Shown here piece by piece: positions 9,120 through 18,070 of a DNA stretch of 64,000 nucleotides. Source of the stretch: DASWTL01 sp035575925. Its GTDB lineage: Bacteria; Bacteroidota; Bacteroidia; Sphingobacteriales; Sphingobacteriaceae. The stretch covers positions 16,306-80,305 of the forward strand of contig DATLXK010000052.1 of assembly GCA_035575925.1 (NCBI GenBank). The letters are read 5' to 3'. A model generated the notes under the pieces. The model saw nothing but the letters and a program-made list of their open reading frames with translations. It was not told the DNA's origin and did not search any database. Every line of letters begins with the position of its first letter. Positions within the stretch are counted from its first letter, which is position 1. The translations under genes were made by a program, and so were the position numbers.

Positions 9120-9661
9120 TACAGGATTCCGTATTTTGTTAACAAATCCTGGTATTCCTGAGAATTTCTACGACGTAGAGATTCATTTTTTACTAATTCC
9201 TGAACTTTTATGATCCCGTCAATAAATGCTTCAGGACGGGGGGGACACCCGGGAACATAAACATCAACCGGAATAATTTCATCAATGCCCTGTAAAACCG
9301 AATATGTATCGAAAATGCCACCACTTGAAGCACATGCACCTACAGCAATAACCCAACGGGGCTCAGCCATTTGTATATAAACCTGTTTAAGAATGGGCCC
9401 CATTTTTTTTGCAATAGTTCCCATTACTAATAACATATCGGCTTGTCGCGGAGAAAAAGATGGTCTTTCTGCTCCAAAACGGGCGATATCATAATGAGAG
9501 CCCATGGTTGCCATAAATTCAATACCGCAACACGACGTAGCAAATGGCAAAGGCCATAAGGAATGAGAGCGGGCAAGCCCGATCACTTTATCAAATGAAG
9601 TAGCAAAAAAACCTGACCCTTCAACACCGGGAGGAGCTTCTACTAACTTAACCTCGCTCAT
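9119..9661 (-). CDS. nuoB: NADH-quinone oxidoreductase subunit B (NuoB), terminal [4Fe-4S] cluster N2
   Basis: Carries the last iron-sulfur cluster (N2) that reduces quinone. Ligands are recognisable as the adjacent Cys44-Cys45 in ATSCCGIEFM, the Cys in VGACASSGG (about residue 109) and the Cys in VPGCPPRPEAF (about residue 139). 180 residues, normal. A 97-bp spacer separates it from nuoA, one of the few loose junctions in the operon. Confidence 0.97.
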   Translation of the reverse strand: MSEVKLVEAPPGVEGSGFFATSFDKVIGLARSHSLWPLPFATSCCGIEFMATMGSHYDIARFGAERPSFSPRQADMLLVMGTIAKKMGPILKQVYIQMAEPRWVIAVGACASSGGIFDTYSVLQGIDEIIPVDVYVPGCPPRPEAFIDGIIKVQELVKNESLRRRNSQEYQDLLTKYGIL

Positions 9662-9758
9662 ATCTTGCCTTCAAGTAGCTTACCCTTTTAAATAAGCCGC
9701 AAATTTATAATTAATTTAACCTTAATCAGAGTAAAATTGAAATAGGGAGTAAATAATA

Positions 9759-10130
9759 TCAATCCCAATTTAAGGCACCCTTTTTTATAATATAAACAAA
9801 CCCTAACAATAAGGTTCCCATGAAAATAAACATTTCAATTAATCCACTTAAGCCAAATTCCCGGAAATTAACTGCCCAGGGATACATAAAAATAACTTCA
9901 ACGTCAAAAAGAACAAATAATATGGCTACCAGAAAATATTTAATAGAAAAAGGCTGACGTGCGTTGCCTATTGATGGTATTCCAGCCTCAAAAGCCACCA
10001 ATTTGTCGGCAGTTTTACGTTTTGGGCCTACTAAATGTGTAACCACCATTGTAAAAACCACAAATCCGAGAGCTACAATCATTTGAAATATGATAGGCAA
10101 ATAATTAACCGGAGTGCTTTGTATTTCCAT
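9759..10130 (-). CDS. nuoA: NADH-quinone oxidoreductase subunit A (NuoA)
   Basis: Small three-helix membrane subunit of complex I and first gene of the nuo operon. The typical KRKTADKLVAFEAGIPSIG and LFDVEVIFMYPWAV segments are present. The start is taken at 10130 (MEIQSTPVNYL, 123 residues). A longer reading from 10163 would add 11 unconvincing residues and run through the predicted -7 box. A TAnnTTTG box at 10138-10145 ends only 7 nt before the ATG, so the transcript may be nearly leaderless. Confidence 0.93.
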   Translation of the reverse strand: MEIQSTPVNYLPIIFQMIVALGFVVFTMVVTHLVGPKRKTADKLVAFEAGIPSIGNARQPFSIKYFLVAILFVLFDVEVIFMYPWAVNFREFGLSGLIEMFIFMGTLLLGFVYIIKKGALNWD

Positions 10131-10137
10131 TACGCGG

Positions 10138-10145
10138 CAAATATA
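10138..10145 (-). promoter_or_regulatory. Predicted Bacteroidetes -7 box (TATATTTG) for the nuo operon
   Basis: On the minus strand this octamer matches the Bacteroidetes primary-sigma -7 consensus TAnnTTTG. No good -33 TTTG is seen at the expected spacing. It lies just upstream of nuoA and overlaps the T-tract of the terminator of the gene before it, so a terminator and a promoter share bases. Confidence 0.5.
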
Positions 10146-10177
10146 AAAAAACAGGGCCGGCAATTATGGCCGGCTCT
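10144..10177 (-). terminator. Rho-independent terminator of the exbB-to-TPR cluster
   Basis: 10153-10161 and 10169-10177 form a 9-bp GC-rich stem (one G-U pair) with a 7-nt loop. On the minus strand it is followed by a run of seven T. It lies 22 nt past the stop of the TPR gene and separates that cluster from nuoA. Confidence 0.85.
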
Positions 10178-10198
10178 GCAAAATAAATTAATTATTAT

Positions 10199-11890
10199 TT
10201 ACTTACTTCCGCCGATCTGTTTTAAAACGTCACGGGAGTAAGTGTTTGCCGGATCAAGTTCAGCGGCTTTTGTCAAATACTCTTTGGCTTTTGGAAGATT
10301 GGTTTTAACATAGAACGCACCGACGTTATTATAAGCCTCAACCATCATACCCTTCGTGCCGGCAGACATTACACCACCTTTGGCCGTAGTTAATTCAATA
10401 AATTTCTCATAATCAGAGACACTCAAACCCTGAGGATTAACCTGATCATCTGCTAATCTTTTAACACGTGCCCTTAATATATACGCAACATCAGCCGCCG
10501 GAGACTTTTGAATTACATAACTAAACGATGAATCCGCTTTTGTCAAAAACTCCTTCCCGGGTTTTTCATTAGCCTTAATTTTAGCTGCGTAATCATAATA
10601 ATAGGATAGACCCAAATTTACATGATCATTTAGCAACGTTTTTGATTCAGGGTTTTTAATCGCAATTTCATAGGCCATCTGAGCGTCCGGATATTGTTTT
10701 TCTGTATAAAAAGCCTTAGCCACTTCGCTCATCACTTCAATGCTGGTTGAATCCATTTCAATAGCCTTCTTAATATTAGTAAAACCTTCTGCAGTTGCGC
10801 CGGTTTTCAATTGCGCTTTCCCCAGGTACAAATAATCAGACCCTAATAAGCGCTTGCTATCAACTTTGGCCATGAAATCTTTGATGGCCTGCAAGCTTGC
10901 AGGATAATTTCCATTCTCATATGAAGCATAGCCTAAATAGCGATAAATACGTGGGTTAGTTTTGTCAAGCTGTACCATTGCCTCAGCTTCCTGCTGCAAA
11001 GTTTTCCAATCGTTTGCATAAACCAGGAAGTCAGCATAACGCATTCTTGACTCAATAGATTTATCGGTTAGGCTAATATATTTCTTATAGTGCTCCAATG
11101 CTTGTTTTATCTTTGCATCTCTTTCTTTAAGATTACCAAAACCCCATTGAAGATTAGTTTCAGCTAACTCCCGGTAAGCCGGAGCATAATTAGCATCAAT
11201 TGCAAGAACATTATTGAACTCAACCACAGACTCAGGCCATGCTTTTGACTCCTTATTTATAATTCCTAATGCAACCTTTGATCTTAATAAGCTTTTATCA
11301 AGATCAAACGCAGAACGATAAGCACTGAATGCTTCACTGTTTTTCATCTGGCCACGATATGCATCACCTAATGCCAAATAGATATTTGCATCTTTTGGAT
11401 TTAGTGCTTTCGCTTTTTCCAAGTAAGTTATTGCCTTTTGATAGTCAGGAGAAATTCCTTTAAGCGGTTTAGGAGCATCTATAAGAGATCTTCCAATATA
11501 TAACAACGGTAAATAATCCTTCTTTTTTAAGGTAGCTAATGCCTTATCGTAATAAGGTTGCGCACCCATAGCATTTTTACCATCAAGCTCTACTGAACCT
11601 AAACCAATATGATTTAATGGATAAGCAACATTTGCTGATATCCCTTTATTAAATGTCATTTTTGCAGAATCTGTATAACCCTGTTTCAGGTATACATTAC
11701 CCAGGTGAAAATAATTCTCGGCATTTGAAGCTTGAGAATTTGTAAGACCTTTCAAAATCGTTTTGGCCTTCTGGTATTGTTCAGCATCAATTGCTTTGAG
11801 TGCATCATTAGTGCTTTGTGCATACCCTGAAGAACCTATCACTAAAATTAATCCTAGTGTTGTTTTAATTGCTTTTTTTATCATTTCCAT
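10199..11890 (-). CDS. Secreted tetratricopeptide-repeat protein at the end of the TonB/ExbBD cluster
   Basis: 563-residue protein with an N-terminal signal peptide (ending near SSGYAQ, residue 25) followed by TPR-like helix pairs along its whole length, for example DAEQYQKAKTILKGL, YPLNHIGLGSVELDG and NPKDANIYLALGDAYRG. It is probably periplasmic and a protein-interaction scaffold. A gene of this type closes the ExbB-ExbD-ExbD-TonB-PstS-like cluster in many Bacteroidetes, so it probably assists TonB-linked energy transduction; that role is inferred from neighbours only. The start could also be the ATG two codons on. A strong terminator follows. Confidence 0.85.
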   Translation of the reverse strand: MEMIKKAIKTTLGLILVIGSSGYAQSTNDALKAIDAEQYQKAKTILKGLTNSQASNAENYFHLGNVYLKQGYTDSAKMTFNKGISANVAYPLNHIGLGSVELDGKNAMGAQPYYDKALATLKKKDYLPLLYIGRSLIDAPKPLKGISPDYQKAITYLEKAKALNPKDANIYLALGDAYRGQMKNSEAFSAYRSAFDLDKSLLRSKVALGIINKESKAWPESVVEFNNVLAIDANYAPAYRELAETNLQWGFGNLKERDAKIKQALEHYKKYISLTDKSIESRMRYADFLVYANDWKTLQQEAEAMVQLDKTNPRIYRYLGYASYENGNYPASLQAIKDFMAKVDSKRLLGSDYLYLGKAQLKTGATAEGFTNIKKAIEMDSTSIEVMSEVAKAFYTEKQYPDAQMAYEIAIKNPESKTLLNDHVNLGLSYYYDYAAKIKANEKPGKEFLTKADSSFSYVIQKSPAADVAYILRARVKRLADDQVNPQGLSVSDYEKFIELTTAKGGVMSAGTKGMMVEAYNNVGAFYVKTNLPKAKEYLTKAAELDPANTYSRDVLKQIGGSK

Positions 11891-11908
11891 TTGGTTCTAT
11901 TTTGACTT

Positions 11909-12814
11909 TTAAATTTTCTTTCTTATTATTATTTGTCTGGAGGGAATACTATCAGGAACCAATCCTGATTTTAGTACAATCCGCTGTCCTTGTTCTCCTG
12001 CCAGGAAAGATGCAAAACCTGTGCCTAAACCCGGACCACCCTCACAATTGATTATATACAATTCTCTTATCAATGGATATAACCCTGAAGCTATATTACT
12101 TTGTGTAGGTTTATAAAACTTATCAGAGCCTGATCTGCCCGGCAAATTCTTTATCGGGATCACTTTCAAACTCTTAAGTATCTCTTCCAAATCCGCATCA
12201 GGCTGCTTTAACCAGTTAACTCCTACAACACCTACTGCACTGGGATTAGCGTGAACATATCTAATCACTTCAGGATTAGACTTCATTGCGTAAACTCCCG
12301 ATGAGGGAAGAGCACTAACACCTGCCAACTCTTTCAAATAACGTACGGTGCTGGAATTTGCATTATCAAACACCAGACTTTTTATATTTCCTGGTTTACC
12401 CTTAAGAACAGCTAATATATCATCCACTTTAGCCGTTGAATCAGCATTTGATTTATTAGTGATTAGAGCGATTCCATCTATAGCAAAACGATTAACTCTG
12501 ATATTTATTTTTTTATTCTCGTAAAATCTGGACTCTGCCGGCTTTAATTTACGTGAAAGTATTGCTACCTGAATACTGTCGGATAAGAATAAGTTTAAAA
12601 GTTCATTTTCAGGTTTGTATAACACATCAATTTTTGCTTTTGTGTACGTGTTTTCAAAAACGTACAGCTGATCCTCGATAATGGGCTCAAATGACTCATC
12701 AACGACAATTTTAACAATTCCGCTTGTATAAGTTTGCTCTGTTACCTCTGGTTTATTCCCGCAGCCATTAGCAAAAAGACAAAACATTAATATATAATAT
12801 TTAATTTTTTTCAC
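11909..12814 (-). CDS. PstS-like periplasmic substrate-binding lipoprotein
   Basis: 301-residue protein with a lipoprotein signal (lipobox ANGC, Cys at about residue 18) and a phosphate-binding-protein-like type II periplasmic fold. Recognisable features are GIVKIVVDESFEPIIEDQL at the start of the mature part and YPLIRELYIIN followed by GFASFLAGEQGQ near the end, as in PstS. No pstCAB transporter genes are nearby; it sits between tonB and a TPR gene. It may therefore have been recruited to the TonB/ExbBD system rather than to phosphate uptake (inference). The downstream end of its neighbour abuts its start (12814/12815). Confidence 0.8.
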   Translation of the reverse strand: MKKIKYYILMFCLFANGCGNKPEVTEQTYTSGIVKIVVDESFEPIIEDQLYVFENTYTKAKIDVLYKPENELLNLFLSDSIQVAILSRKLKPAESRFYENKKINIRVNRFAIDGIALITNKSNADSTAKVDDILAVLKGKPGNIKSLVFDNANSSTVRYLKELAGVSALPSSGVYAMKSNPEVIRYVHANPSAVGVVGVNWLKQPDADLEEILKSLKVIPIKNLPGRSGSDKFYKPTQSNIASGLYPLIRELYIINCEGGPGLGTGFASFLAGEQGQRIVLKSGLVPDSIPSRQIIIRKKI

Positions 12815-13039
12815 TTAGTCCTTGGCTTTTAATAATCTGACAAACCTGAAAAAAGCATATACAATAAGCAATATCCCAAATGCAATCCTGTATGGAAGAT
12901 CCAGCTCAATAGGAAAATCTTTCCAGAAGATCACAGCAATACCGATAACAAAATATAATACAAAAAATAATACCCCTAAAATAAACAGAAATCGCTTTGC
13001 GGGCGATTTCTGATCTTGTTTTGAATTATAATTTGACAT
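12815..13039 (-). CDS. Small two-helix membrane protein between tonB and pstS-like gene
   Basis: 74-residue protein starting MSNYNSKQDQ, with two hydrophobic segments (about residues 17-39 and 50-68) and a basic C-terminus. The start at 13039 is chosen because its ATG shares one base with the tonB stop (TAATG), a clear coupling signal; an upstream extension would lie wholly inside tonB. No family was recognised. Its position suggests a structural or assembly partner of the TonB-ExbB-ExbD complex. Confidence 0.75.
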   Translation of the reverse strand: MSNYNSKQDQKSPAKRFLFILGVLFFVLYFVIGIAVIFWKDFPIELDLPYRIAFGILLIVYAFFRFVRLLKAKD

Positions 13040-13857
13040 TATTGCCCTTGTAATTGGAAAAGTATGGGTATGGTATATTGTACCCTCACCGGACGACCAT
13101 TCTGTATACCTGGTGCCCATGCTGGTGATTTTTTTAATACTCTCACAGCCTCTTCATCGGTTCCGGAGCCCAGCCCACGCAACACTTTAATATCGGTTAA
13201 TTTACCATTCTTTTCTACAACGAAAGACACGAAAACACGACCTGAAATATTATTTTCCCGAGCCATTGATGGGTAAGTGATGTTCTTCCCAAGAAAAGCA
13301 TAGAAAGCTTTATCACCACCCGGAAATAAAGGAAGAACTTCCACACTGGCAAAATCTTTAATGCTATTATCCTCTACGATGGCAACTTCTTTTGGAGCTT
13401 CACCCACAGGTTCTTCAATACGAATTTCGGCAGTAGGATCTCCCTCAATGGTTTTCTGACCAGGGTCAGCAACTTTAAGTTCCTCAACAGTAGGCGGCTC
13501 TTCGTCACGCACCTGCTCAGCCGGAACCACTACCGGAGGAGGGAATTTTACCTGATCCACTTTTGGTTTAGGCGGCTCGGCAGGAGGAGGAGGAGGAGGA
13601 GTATCTTTATTAATTGGTGGCGGAGGCGATAAAATCACCTCTGTCACTTTCACCTTTTCTTCCGGAAGGGCATTTGAAATAAGCTTGGCTATGAGCGGAG
13701 ATGAAACGGCTACAATAAACAATATTGCACCAATCATTAATGCTTTAGATGTAGTGCGCGAATTATCCTTACGTAACATATAAGCACCATACGCCTTATT
13801 ACGACCGGCAAAAACGACGTCAATCCACTCCAGTTTAAAAATATCTAATTTTGACAT
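13039..13857 (-). CDS. tonB: Energy transducer TonB
   Basis: 272-residue TonB. The N-terminus is cytoplasmic (IDVVFAGRNKAYGAYMLR, typical of Bacteroidetes TonB), with one membrane helix at about 37-60. A Pro-rich periplasmic spacer with PPPPP runs at about 75-115. The C-terminal TonB domain (about 185-272) contains YPSMARENNISGRVFVSFVV and ends near VQYTIPILFQLQ. It passes proton-motive energy from ExbB/ExbD to outer-membrane TonB-dependent receptors. It lies downstream of two exbD genes in the same operon. Confidence 0.95.
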   Translation of the reverse strand: MSKLDIFKLEWIDVVFAGRNKAYGAYMLRKDNSRTTSKALMIGAILFIVAVSSPLIAKLISNALPEEKVKVTEVILSPPPPINKDTPPPPPPAEPPKPKVDQVKFPPPVVVPAEQVRDEEPPTVEELKVADPGQKTIEGDPTAEIRIEEPVGEAPKEVAIVEDNSIKDFASVEVLPLFPGGDKAFYAFLGKNITYPSMARENNISGRVFVSFVVEKNGKLTDIKVLRGLGSGTDEEAVRVLKKSPAWAPGIQNGRPVRVQYTIPILFQLQGQ

Positions 13858-13887
13858 ATCTGTTTATCTTATTATAACAGTGACCAT

Positions 13888-14436
13888 TTAGTATAACTTA
13901 TCCCGCTTTAATAAATCAATCTCCGGATTGGTGATATCTACAATAGCATAGGTTTGCGGTTTGGTAATAGCCATTTCATCAAGGATATCTACCAGGTTTT
14001 TATAATTTGACTTCTCACTAGCTTTTATTAATATTATAAGCCCTTTTTTAGGATCACCGGTGACACCTAATACTTGCTTTTTTTGTTCTATAATACTTTT
14101 ACGGATACCATTTTTACCAAATCCTGTAGTAGTAGGAGCGCCAATAGGTTTATCAACTAATCCCATATACCATTCCAGTTTATTATTACTGCCTAAAAGA
14201 ATGGTCATAGTACGATTATCCGCTACATCGAGAGTTTCCTGGTTCTTTTCATCTTTATCCGGCATGGCTATATCCATAGCCTGGGGCTTGGCCAGTGTGG
14301 TGGTAAGCATAAAGAACGTGATCAAAAGAAAAGCAAGATCAACCATCGCAGTTAAATCTACACGGGTAGATTGTTTCTTACTTCTTATTTTACCGCCTTT
14401 TTTACTGCCCCCGCCGGAGGTATCTAATTCTGCCAT
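13888..14436 (-). CDS. exbD: ExbD/TolR family biopolymer transport protein (second copy)
   Basis: 182 residues with one N-terminal membrane helix. The helix contains the functional Asp in RVDLTAMVDLAFLLITFFML, followed by a periplasmic ExbD domain. The N-terminus is unusually rich in Gly, Ser and Lys before the helix. ExbD is the proton-conducting partner of ExbB. It lies between the first exbD (21 nt) and tonB (30 nt). The paired exbD copies suggest a heteromeric complex (inference). Confidence 0.92.
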   Translation of the reverse strand: MAELDTSGGGSKKGGKIRSKKQSTRVDLTAMVDLAFLLITFFMLTTTLAKPQAMDIAMPDKDEKNQETLDVADNRTMTILLGSNNKLEWYMGLVDKPIGAPTTTGFGKNGIRKSIIEQKKQVLGVTGDPKKGLIILIKASEKSNYKNLVDILDEMAITKPQTYAIVDITNPEIDLLKRDKLY

Positions 14437-14456
14437 TTCTTACTGTTTTAAATGAA

Positions 14457-15083
14457 TTATTTTTCTTCGGCCTCAAGTGAAGTAATCAGGCTAAATTTGT
14501 TAACTTCTTGTCGTTGTAAAATATCGATCACTTTTTTAACTGCTGGATATTTTTCTTTTGAATCGCCTTTTATACTGACCCGCAGTTCTTTGTTATTTAC
14601 TTCTTTGGTGGCGTATCGTGCAGCAATAATCCATTCATGAAGCTCTGAAGCAGCGCCATTTACAGAATCTGCTGGAATGCCTGGTTGAAATCCTTCTTTA
14701 CTTCTGGTTGCACCGTCAAGTGAAATAAACTGTTTTAAATTAGCTACAGGAACGCCGAAAGTTTCTATAAGAGAGAATCGCTTTTTTTCTTCAGGAGTAA
14801 ATTGTATACTATATCTTTTACCTATACGCTCTAACATATTAACGCGCACCGGTTGTCCGGATACTCCAAAAAAAGTTTTTCCTTCACCGCCAATCGTAAT
14901 GGTTGAAATGTCAGAATCGGGCAATTTGATTTGAACAATAGATGATGGTGTATCAACCGGCAGCGGTTCAGGCTGACGAGCAGTAGCTGTCAAAATAAAG
15001 AATGTTAATAACAGGAACGCCACGTCGCACATAGCAGTCATATCGATTGCCGTACTTTTTCTTTGAATTTTTATTCTTGGCAT
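14457..15083 (-). CDS. exbD: ExbD/TolR family biopolymer transport protein (first copy)
   Basis: 208 residues. N-terminal helix DMTAMCDVAFLLLTFFIL carries the essential Asp, followed by a longer periplasmic domain than usual, with an insert around residues 60-140 rich in charged residues. It is clearly paralogous to the adjacent exbD at 13888 but diverged outside the helix. It is preceded by exbB with an 89-bp spacer and acts with it as a proton channel to drive TonB. Confidence 0.92.
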   Translation of the reverse strand: MPRIKIQRKSTAIDMTAMCDVAFLLLTFFILTATARQPEPLPVDTPSSIVQIKLPDSDISTITIGGEGKTFFGVSGQPVRVNMLERIGKRYSIQFTPEEKKRFSLIETFGVPVANLKQFISLDGATRSKEGFQPGIPADSVNGAASELHEWIIAARYATKEVNNKELRVSIKGDSKEKYPAVKKVIDILQRQEVNKFSLITSLEAEEK

Positions 15084-15172
15084 TACTAAATTTTAATTAT
15101 TTCGTGTACGTTAATTTGAAGATGAAAAATTCCCGGATTTTCCATAAAAACCCGGGAAAATATTTTCAAATC

Positions 15173-16000
15173 TTATTTATGTGTACTGGCGTAAGTCTGG
15201 ATGATAGAAAATCCAGCTTCATCAATTGAGTAAGTTAACTTATCAATTTTGGAGGTGAAAATATTGTACATAATGATGGCAATGGTAGAAGTAAGAATAC
15301 CTGTAGCTGTATTGATTAACGCTTCAGAAATACCATTTGCCAAAGCAGCCTGATCGGGAGAACCTGCAGTTGATAACGCAGCAAATGCTTTGATCATACC
15401 CGTTACTGTACCCAGTAAGCCCATTAATGTTCCAATTGATACCAGGGTAGCGATAACAGTTAGATTTTGCTCCAGCATAGGCATTTCCAGTGCAGTAGCT
15501 TCTTCAATATCTTTTTGAATGGCTAATACCGCTTGTTCGGTATCTACGTTAGTATCAGCTTCAACTTCCTTGTATTTTTTCAAACCTGATTTGATCACGT
15601 TTGCTACGGAGCCTTGCTGCTTATCGCACTCAGCCATTGCCGCATCAATATTTCCTGAACTTAAGAAACCACGCACTTTACCAACGAAGGCATCTACATT
15701 GCCTGTTCCAGCCGCTTTGTTGATAACAAAAAAGCGCTCGAAAGAAAATACAATTACCATTAATAATAATCCCATTAATACCGGCACCACGTATCCTCCT
15801 TTATAAACCATTCCAAAATAGTTCCCTGGTAAAGGATGGCCATTCTCAGGATCCCCACCTTCAAAGTTTGTAGCATTTCCCATTACGTACTTCCATAATA
15901 AGAATGCAATAATTAAACAGATCACGATCGATAAACTTGCAAAAATGTTTGACCCTGAGCTCTCTTTCTTTACTGCTATTGGTTTTGGTGCGTTTGCCAT
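15173..16000 (-). CDS. exbB: MotA/TolQ/ExbB proton channel family protein
   Basis: 275 residues with three membrane segments (about 18-38, 68-90 and 160-235). The conserved region IATLVSIGTLMGLLGTVTGM and the following TATGILTSTIAIIMYN helix are diagnostic. It is the first gene of the cluster and supplies the scaffold of the proton channel for TonB energisation. The N-terminus is Lys/Ser-rich and cytoplasmic. A TAnnTTTG box at 16082-16089 could drive the operon. Confidence 0.94.
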   Translation of the reverse strand: MANAPKPIAVKKESSGSNIFASLSIVICLIIAFLLWKYVMGNATNFEGGDPENGHPLPGNYFGMVYKGGYVVPVLMGLLLMVIVFSFERFFVINKAAGTGNVDAFVGKVRGFLSSGNIDAAMAECDKQQGSVANVIKSGLKKYKEVEADTNVDTEQAVLAIQKDIEEATALEMPMLEQNLTVIATLVSIGTLMGLLGTVTGMIKAFAALSTAGSPDQAALANGISEALINTATGILTSTIAIIMYNIFTSKIDKLTYSIDEAGFSIIQTYASTHK

Positions 16001-16273
16001 TTTTTAGATTTTTAGTTTAGTTGTTGATTAAATAAATATAATAAGTTAATTGTTAGCTTGATGATTTGTTTTAACGGATAACAAAAATATCATTTCCGTA
16101 TTAATAAAAAATTATTTCTCAATTAATTAAAATGCGATCAATAACCTTATAAACAAAAATTGTCCCTTTATCAGAGACAATCTTTTTACAATGAAAGTTA
16201 TTTTTTTAATGATATGCAAATTATGAATAAAAAATGTCGGTAATAAATGTTATCACCTTCAGTAAGGTACATG
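16001..16273. other. Non-coding AT-rich spacer upstream of exbB, with predicted promoter
   Basis: No credible gene lies here. On the minus strand 16082-16089 reads TATTTTTG, a match to the TAnnTTTG -7 box, leaving an AT-rich 5' leader of roughly 75 nt before exbB. The remainder is AT-rich sequence without a convincing hairpin or repeat. Confidence 0.6.
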
Positions 16274-16630
16274 CTATCCTCCAACCTTTTTTACCTTATA
16301 TCCATCATTTTGGAGTAATAAAGCTACTTTTTCCCTGAAATCTCCCTGTATTATTATCTCCCCATGTTTAACTGATCCGCCAACTCCGCATTTTTGTTTT
16401 AATTTTTTTCCTAATAGTTGCAGATCATTATCTTTTCCTATAAACCCTGTTATAAGCGTTACTGCTTTACCTCCCCGTTGCTTTTTGTCCAATTGTACTC
16501 TCAGATCTTGTTTGCTGGTTTCCAAAGTATCCTGCTCATTTTCAAACGACTCCTGATATTCATGATCAGGATTTGTAGAGAATACTATCCCTTCAAAGCT
16601 GCTGAGCTTTTTAGACTTTTTATCGCTCAT
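16274..16630 (-). CDS. SUI1/eIF1-like translation initiation factor (YciH family)
   Basis: 118 residues; the C-terminal half is a SUI1 domain (eIF1-like fold) with QRGGKAVTLITGFIGKDNDL, LKQKCGVGGSVKHGEIIIQG and FREKVALLLQNDGYKVKKVGG. It is a bacterial eIF1 relative thought to influence start-site choice. Its start overlaps the end of the upstream OmpA-domain gene by 11 nt. The N-terminal 45 residues are charged and variable. Confidence 0.9.
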   Translation of the reverse strand: MSDKKSKKLSSFEGIVFSTNPDHEYQESFENEQDTLETSKQDLRVQLDKKQRGGKAVTLITGFIGKDNDLQLLGKKLKQKCGVGGSVKHGEIIIQGDFREKVALLLQNDGYKVKKVGG

Positions 16631-18026
16631 CTTTTCTTTTTACCAATGAAATCTCTACCCTTCGGTTCTTCATACGGCCTTCTTCTGTTCTGTTTTCCGC
16701 TGCAGGATTTAAAAACGCCTTTTCCGATACTCCGTATTTGGTGGGTGATGGACTTATCTTATTCAGAGAGTCCAATACTGCCTGGTTTCTGCGCTTCGAT
16801 AAGGCCATATTATAGGCAAGATCACCAATACTATCTGTATGCGCTGTTAATTGCAACTGATATTTGGGGTACAGTTTAACGGCCATTTGTGCTATTCCGT
16901 TAAGCTTTTGCATTTCAGTTGCGTTCAATTCCGATTTGTCGAAATCAAAATAGATCACAACATTATCTGTAGTAATATTATCTGGCAAAATATCCTCAAG
17001 CTTTTTACCTTCCAATATTTTTTTCGGGTCTATATACTTACTCAGATCTGGATAGTCCACAAATCCGGGCTGAAGCACATCACGCTTTGCAGTAAAGCTC
17101 TGGTCCTGAATAAATACTCCTGAATCATACATATTATCTGAGACATCGGCAATAATTATTTTTAGATGATATTTTTTGTATGGCTGTACATAAGCTTGTG
17201 CGTCAAGTCGTTTAGTGATGCCATCATATTGAAGATTGCGGTACAAATTCTGACTGATGTTACGCATTAAATTAGGATCTGAACGTATCTGTACTGTTGT
17301 ATTTGACTTTTGAGGAGGTGTATACGTGAAAAAGTTTTTTATAGCAAATAGTATTCGTCCGGGTAAGGTTCTATAGCGCCTGATAAATTTCTTTGGCTGA
17401 ACAGCATCACGCTTAACAACAACCTGCGAAAAAATATTATTATCAATATAATGCTGGGCCTCCGTTTTAAAATTTATAGTGTTAACACTTACAGGGGTAG
17501 TTTTTCCAGGGATGAGGGCAATATTACGATTTGAGATTTCATCAGAAATAAAAAATGCAAAGATATCGTTATATGCCGATCCCACATATTCAGGATACTC
17601 GTCTGAACCAAACTGATAAGAAAAGCGAATACTGTTATCCATGGGTACAAAATCAAATTCAATGAAACTGATATCGTATAGGTTCTGTTTAACAATACGA
17701 GAAAGGTCACTGTCTTTTTCAGGTGATTTAATATCGCCGAAAGCCTTTGTATAATTAAAGGTATTATTGGCTCCAGCCACTCCAGAAGCAGTCCCTGTAG
17801 AAATTATCAACCCTTTTTGTACCTGTAAAATGTCTGGAGTGCTGGTGAAAACAGAAACAGCCTGACTATTACCTGAATATTTGATATTTCCAATAACCAC
17901 TCCTTGTCCGCTAAAACTATTTTTCACCCACTGCTCTACTTGTACGGAAGAAGTTTTAATCTGGGCTGTTGTACTGCATATACTTACATACAGTATTATG
18001 TTTATTGTAAGGGCTAGTCTAATCAT
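16620..18026 (-). CDS. Choice-of-anchor-L plus OmpA C-terminal domain protein
   Basis: 468 residues with a signal peptide (cleavage near residue 21). The N-terminal region matches the choice-of-anchor L domain: VKNSFSGQGVVIGNIKYSG, then IEFDFVPMDNSIRFSYQFGS and DEYPEYVGSAYNDIFAFFIS. The C-terminal domain (about 350-465) is OmpA-like, with IYFDFDKSELNATEMQKL, TDSIGDLAYNMALSKRR and GRMKNRRVEISLV, and should bind peptidoglycan. The order suggests a surface or periplasmic module held to the cell wall. Unusually for an anchor-L protein there is no type IX sorting tail; anchoring is by OmpA instead. Confidence 0.85.
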   Translation of the reverse strand: MIRLALTINIILYVSICSTTAQIKTSSVQVEQWVKNSFSGQGVVIGNIKYSGNSQAVSVFTSTPDILQVQKGLIISTGTASGVAGANNTFNYTKAFGDIKSPEKDSDLSRIVKQNLYDISFIEFDFVPMDNSIRFSYQFGSDEYPEYVGSAYNDIFAFFISDEISNRNIALIPGKTTPVSVNTINFKTEAQHYIDNNIFSQVVVKRDAVQPKKFIRRYRTLPGRILFAIKNFFTYTPPQKSNTTVQIRSDPNLMRNISQNLYRNLQYDGITKRLDAQAYVQPYKKYHLKIIIADVSDNMYDSGVFIQDQSFTAKRDVLQPGFVDYPDLSKYIDPKKILEGKKLEDILPDNITTDNVVIYFDFDKSELNATEMQKLNGIAQMAVKLYPKYQLQLTAHTDSIGDLAYNMALSKRRNQAVLDSLNKISPSPTKYGVSEKAFLNPAAENRTEEGRMKNRRVEISLVKRKDER

Positions 18027-18070
18027 TTTAATATAAGTATGAAAGCAAAAATACTTGGTTAAAGTTTTAA

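Noticed and set aside
13561..13625. Simple repeat of GGA/GGC triplets in tonB
   Set aside because: It encodes the expected proline-rich linker of TonB.
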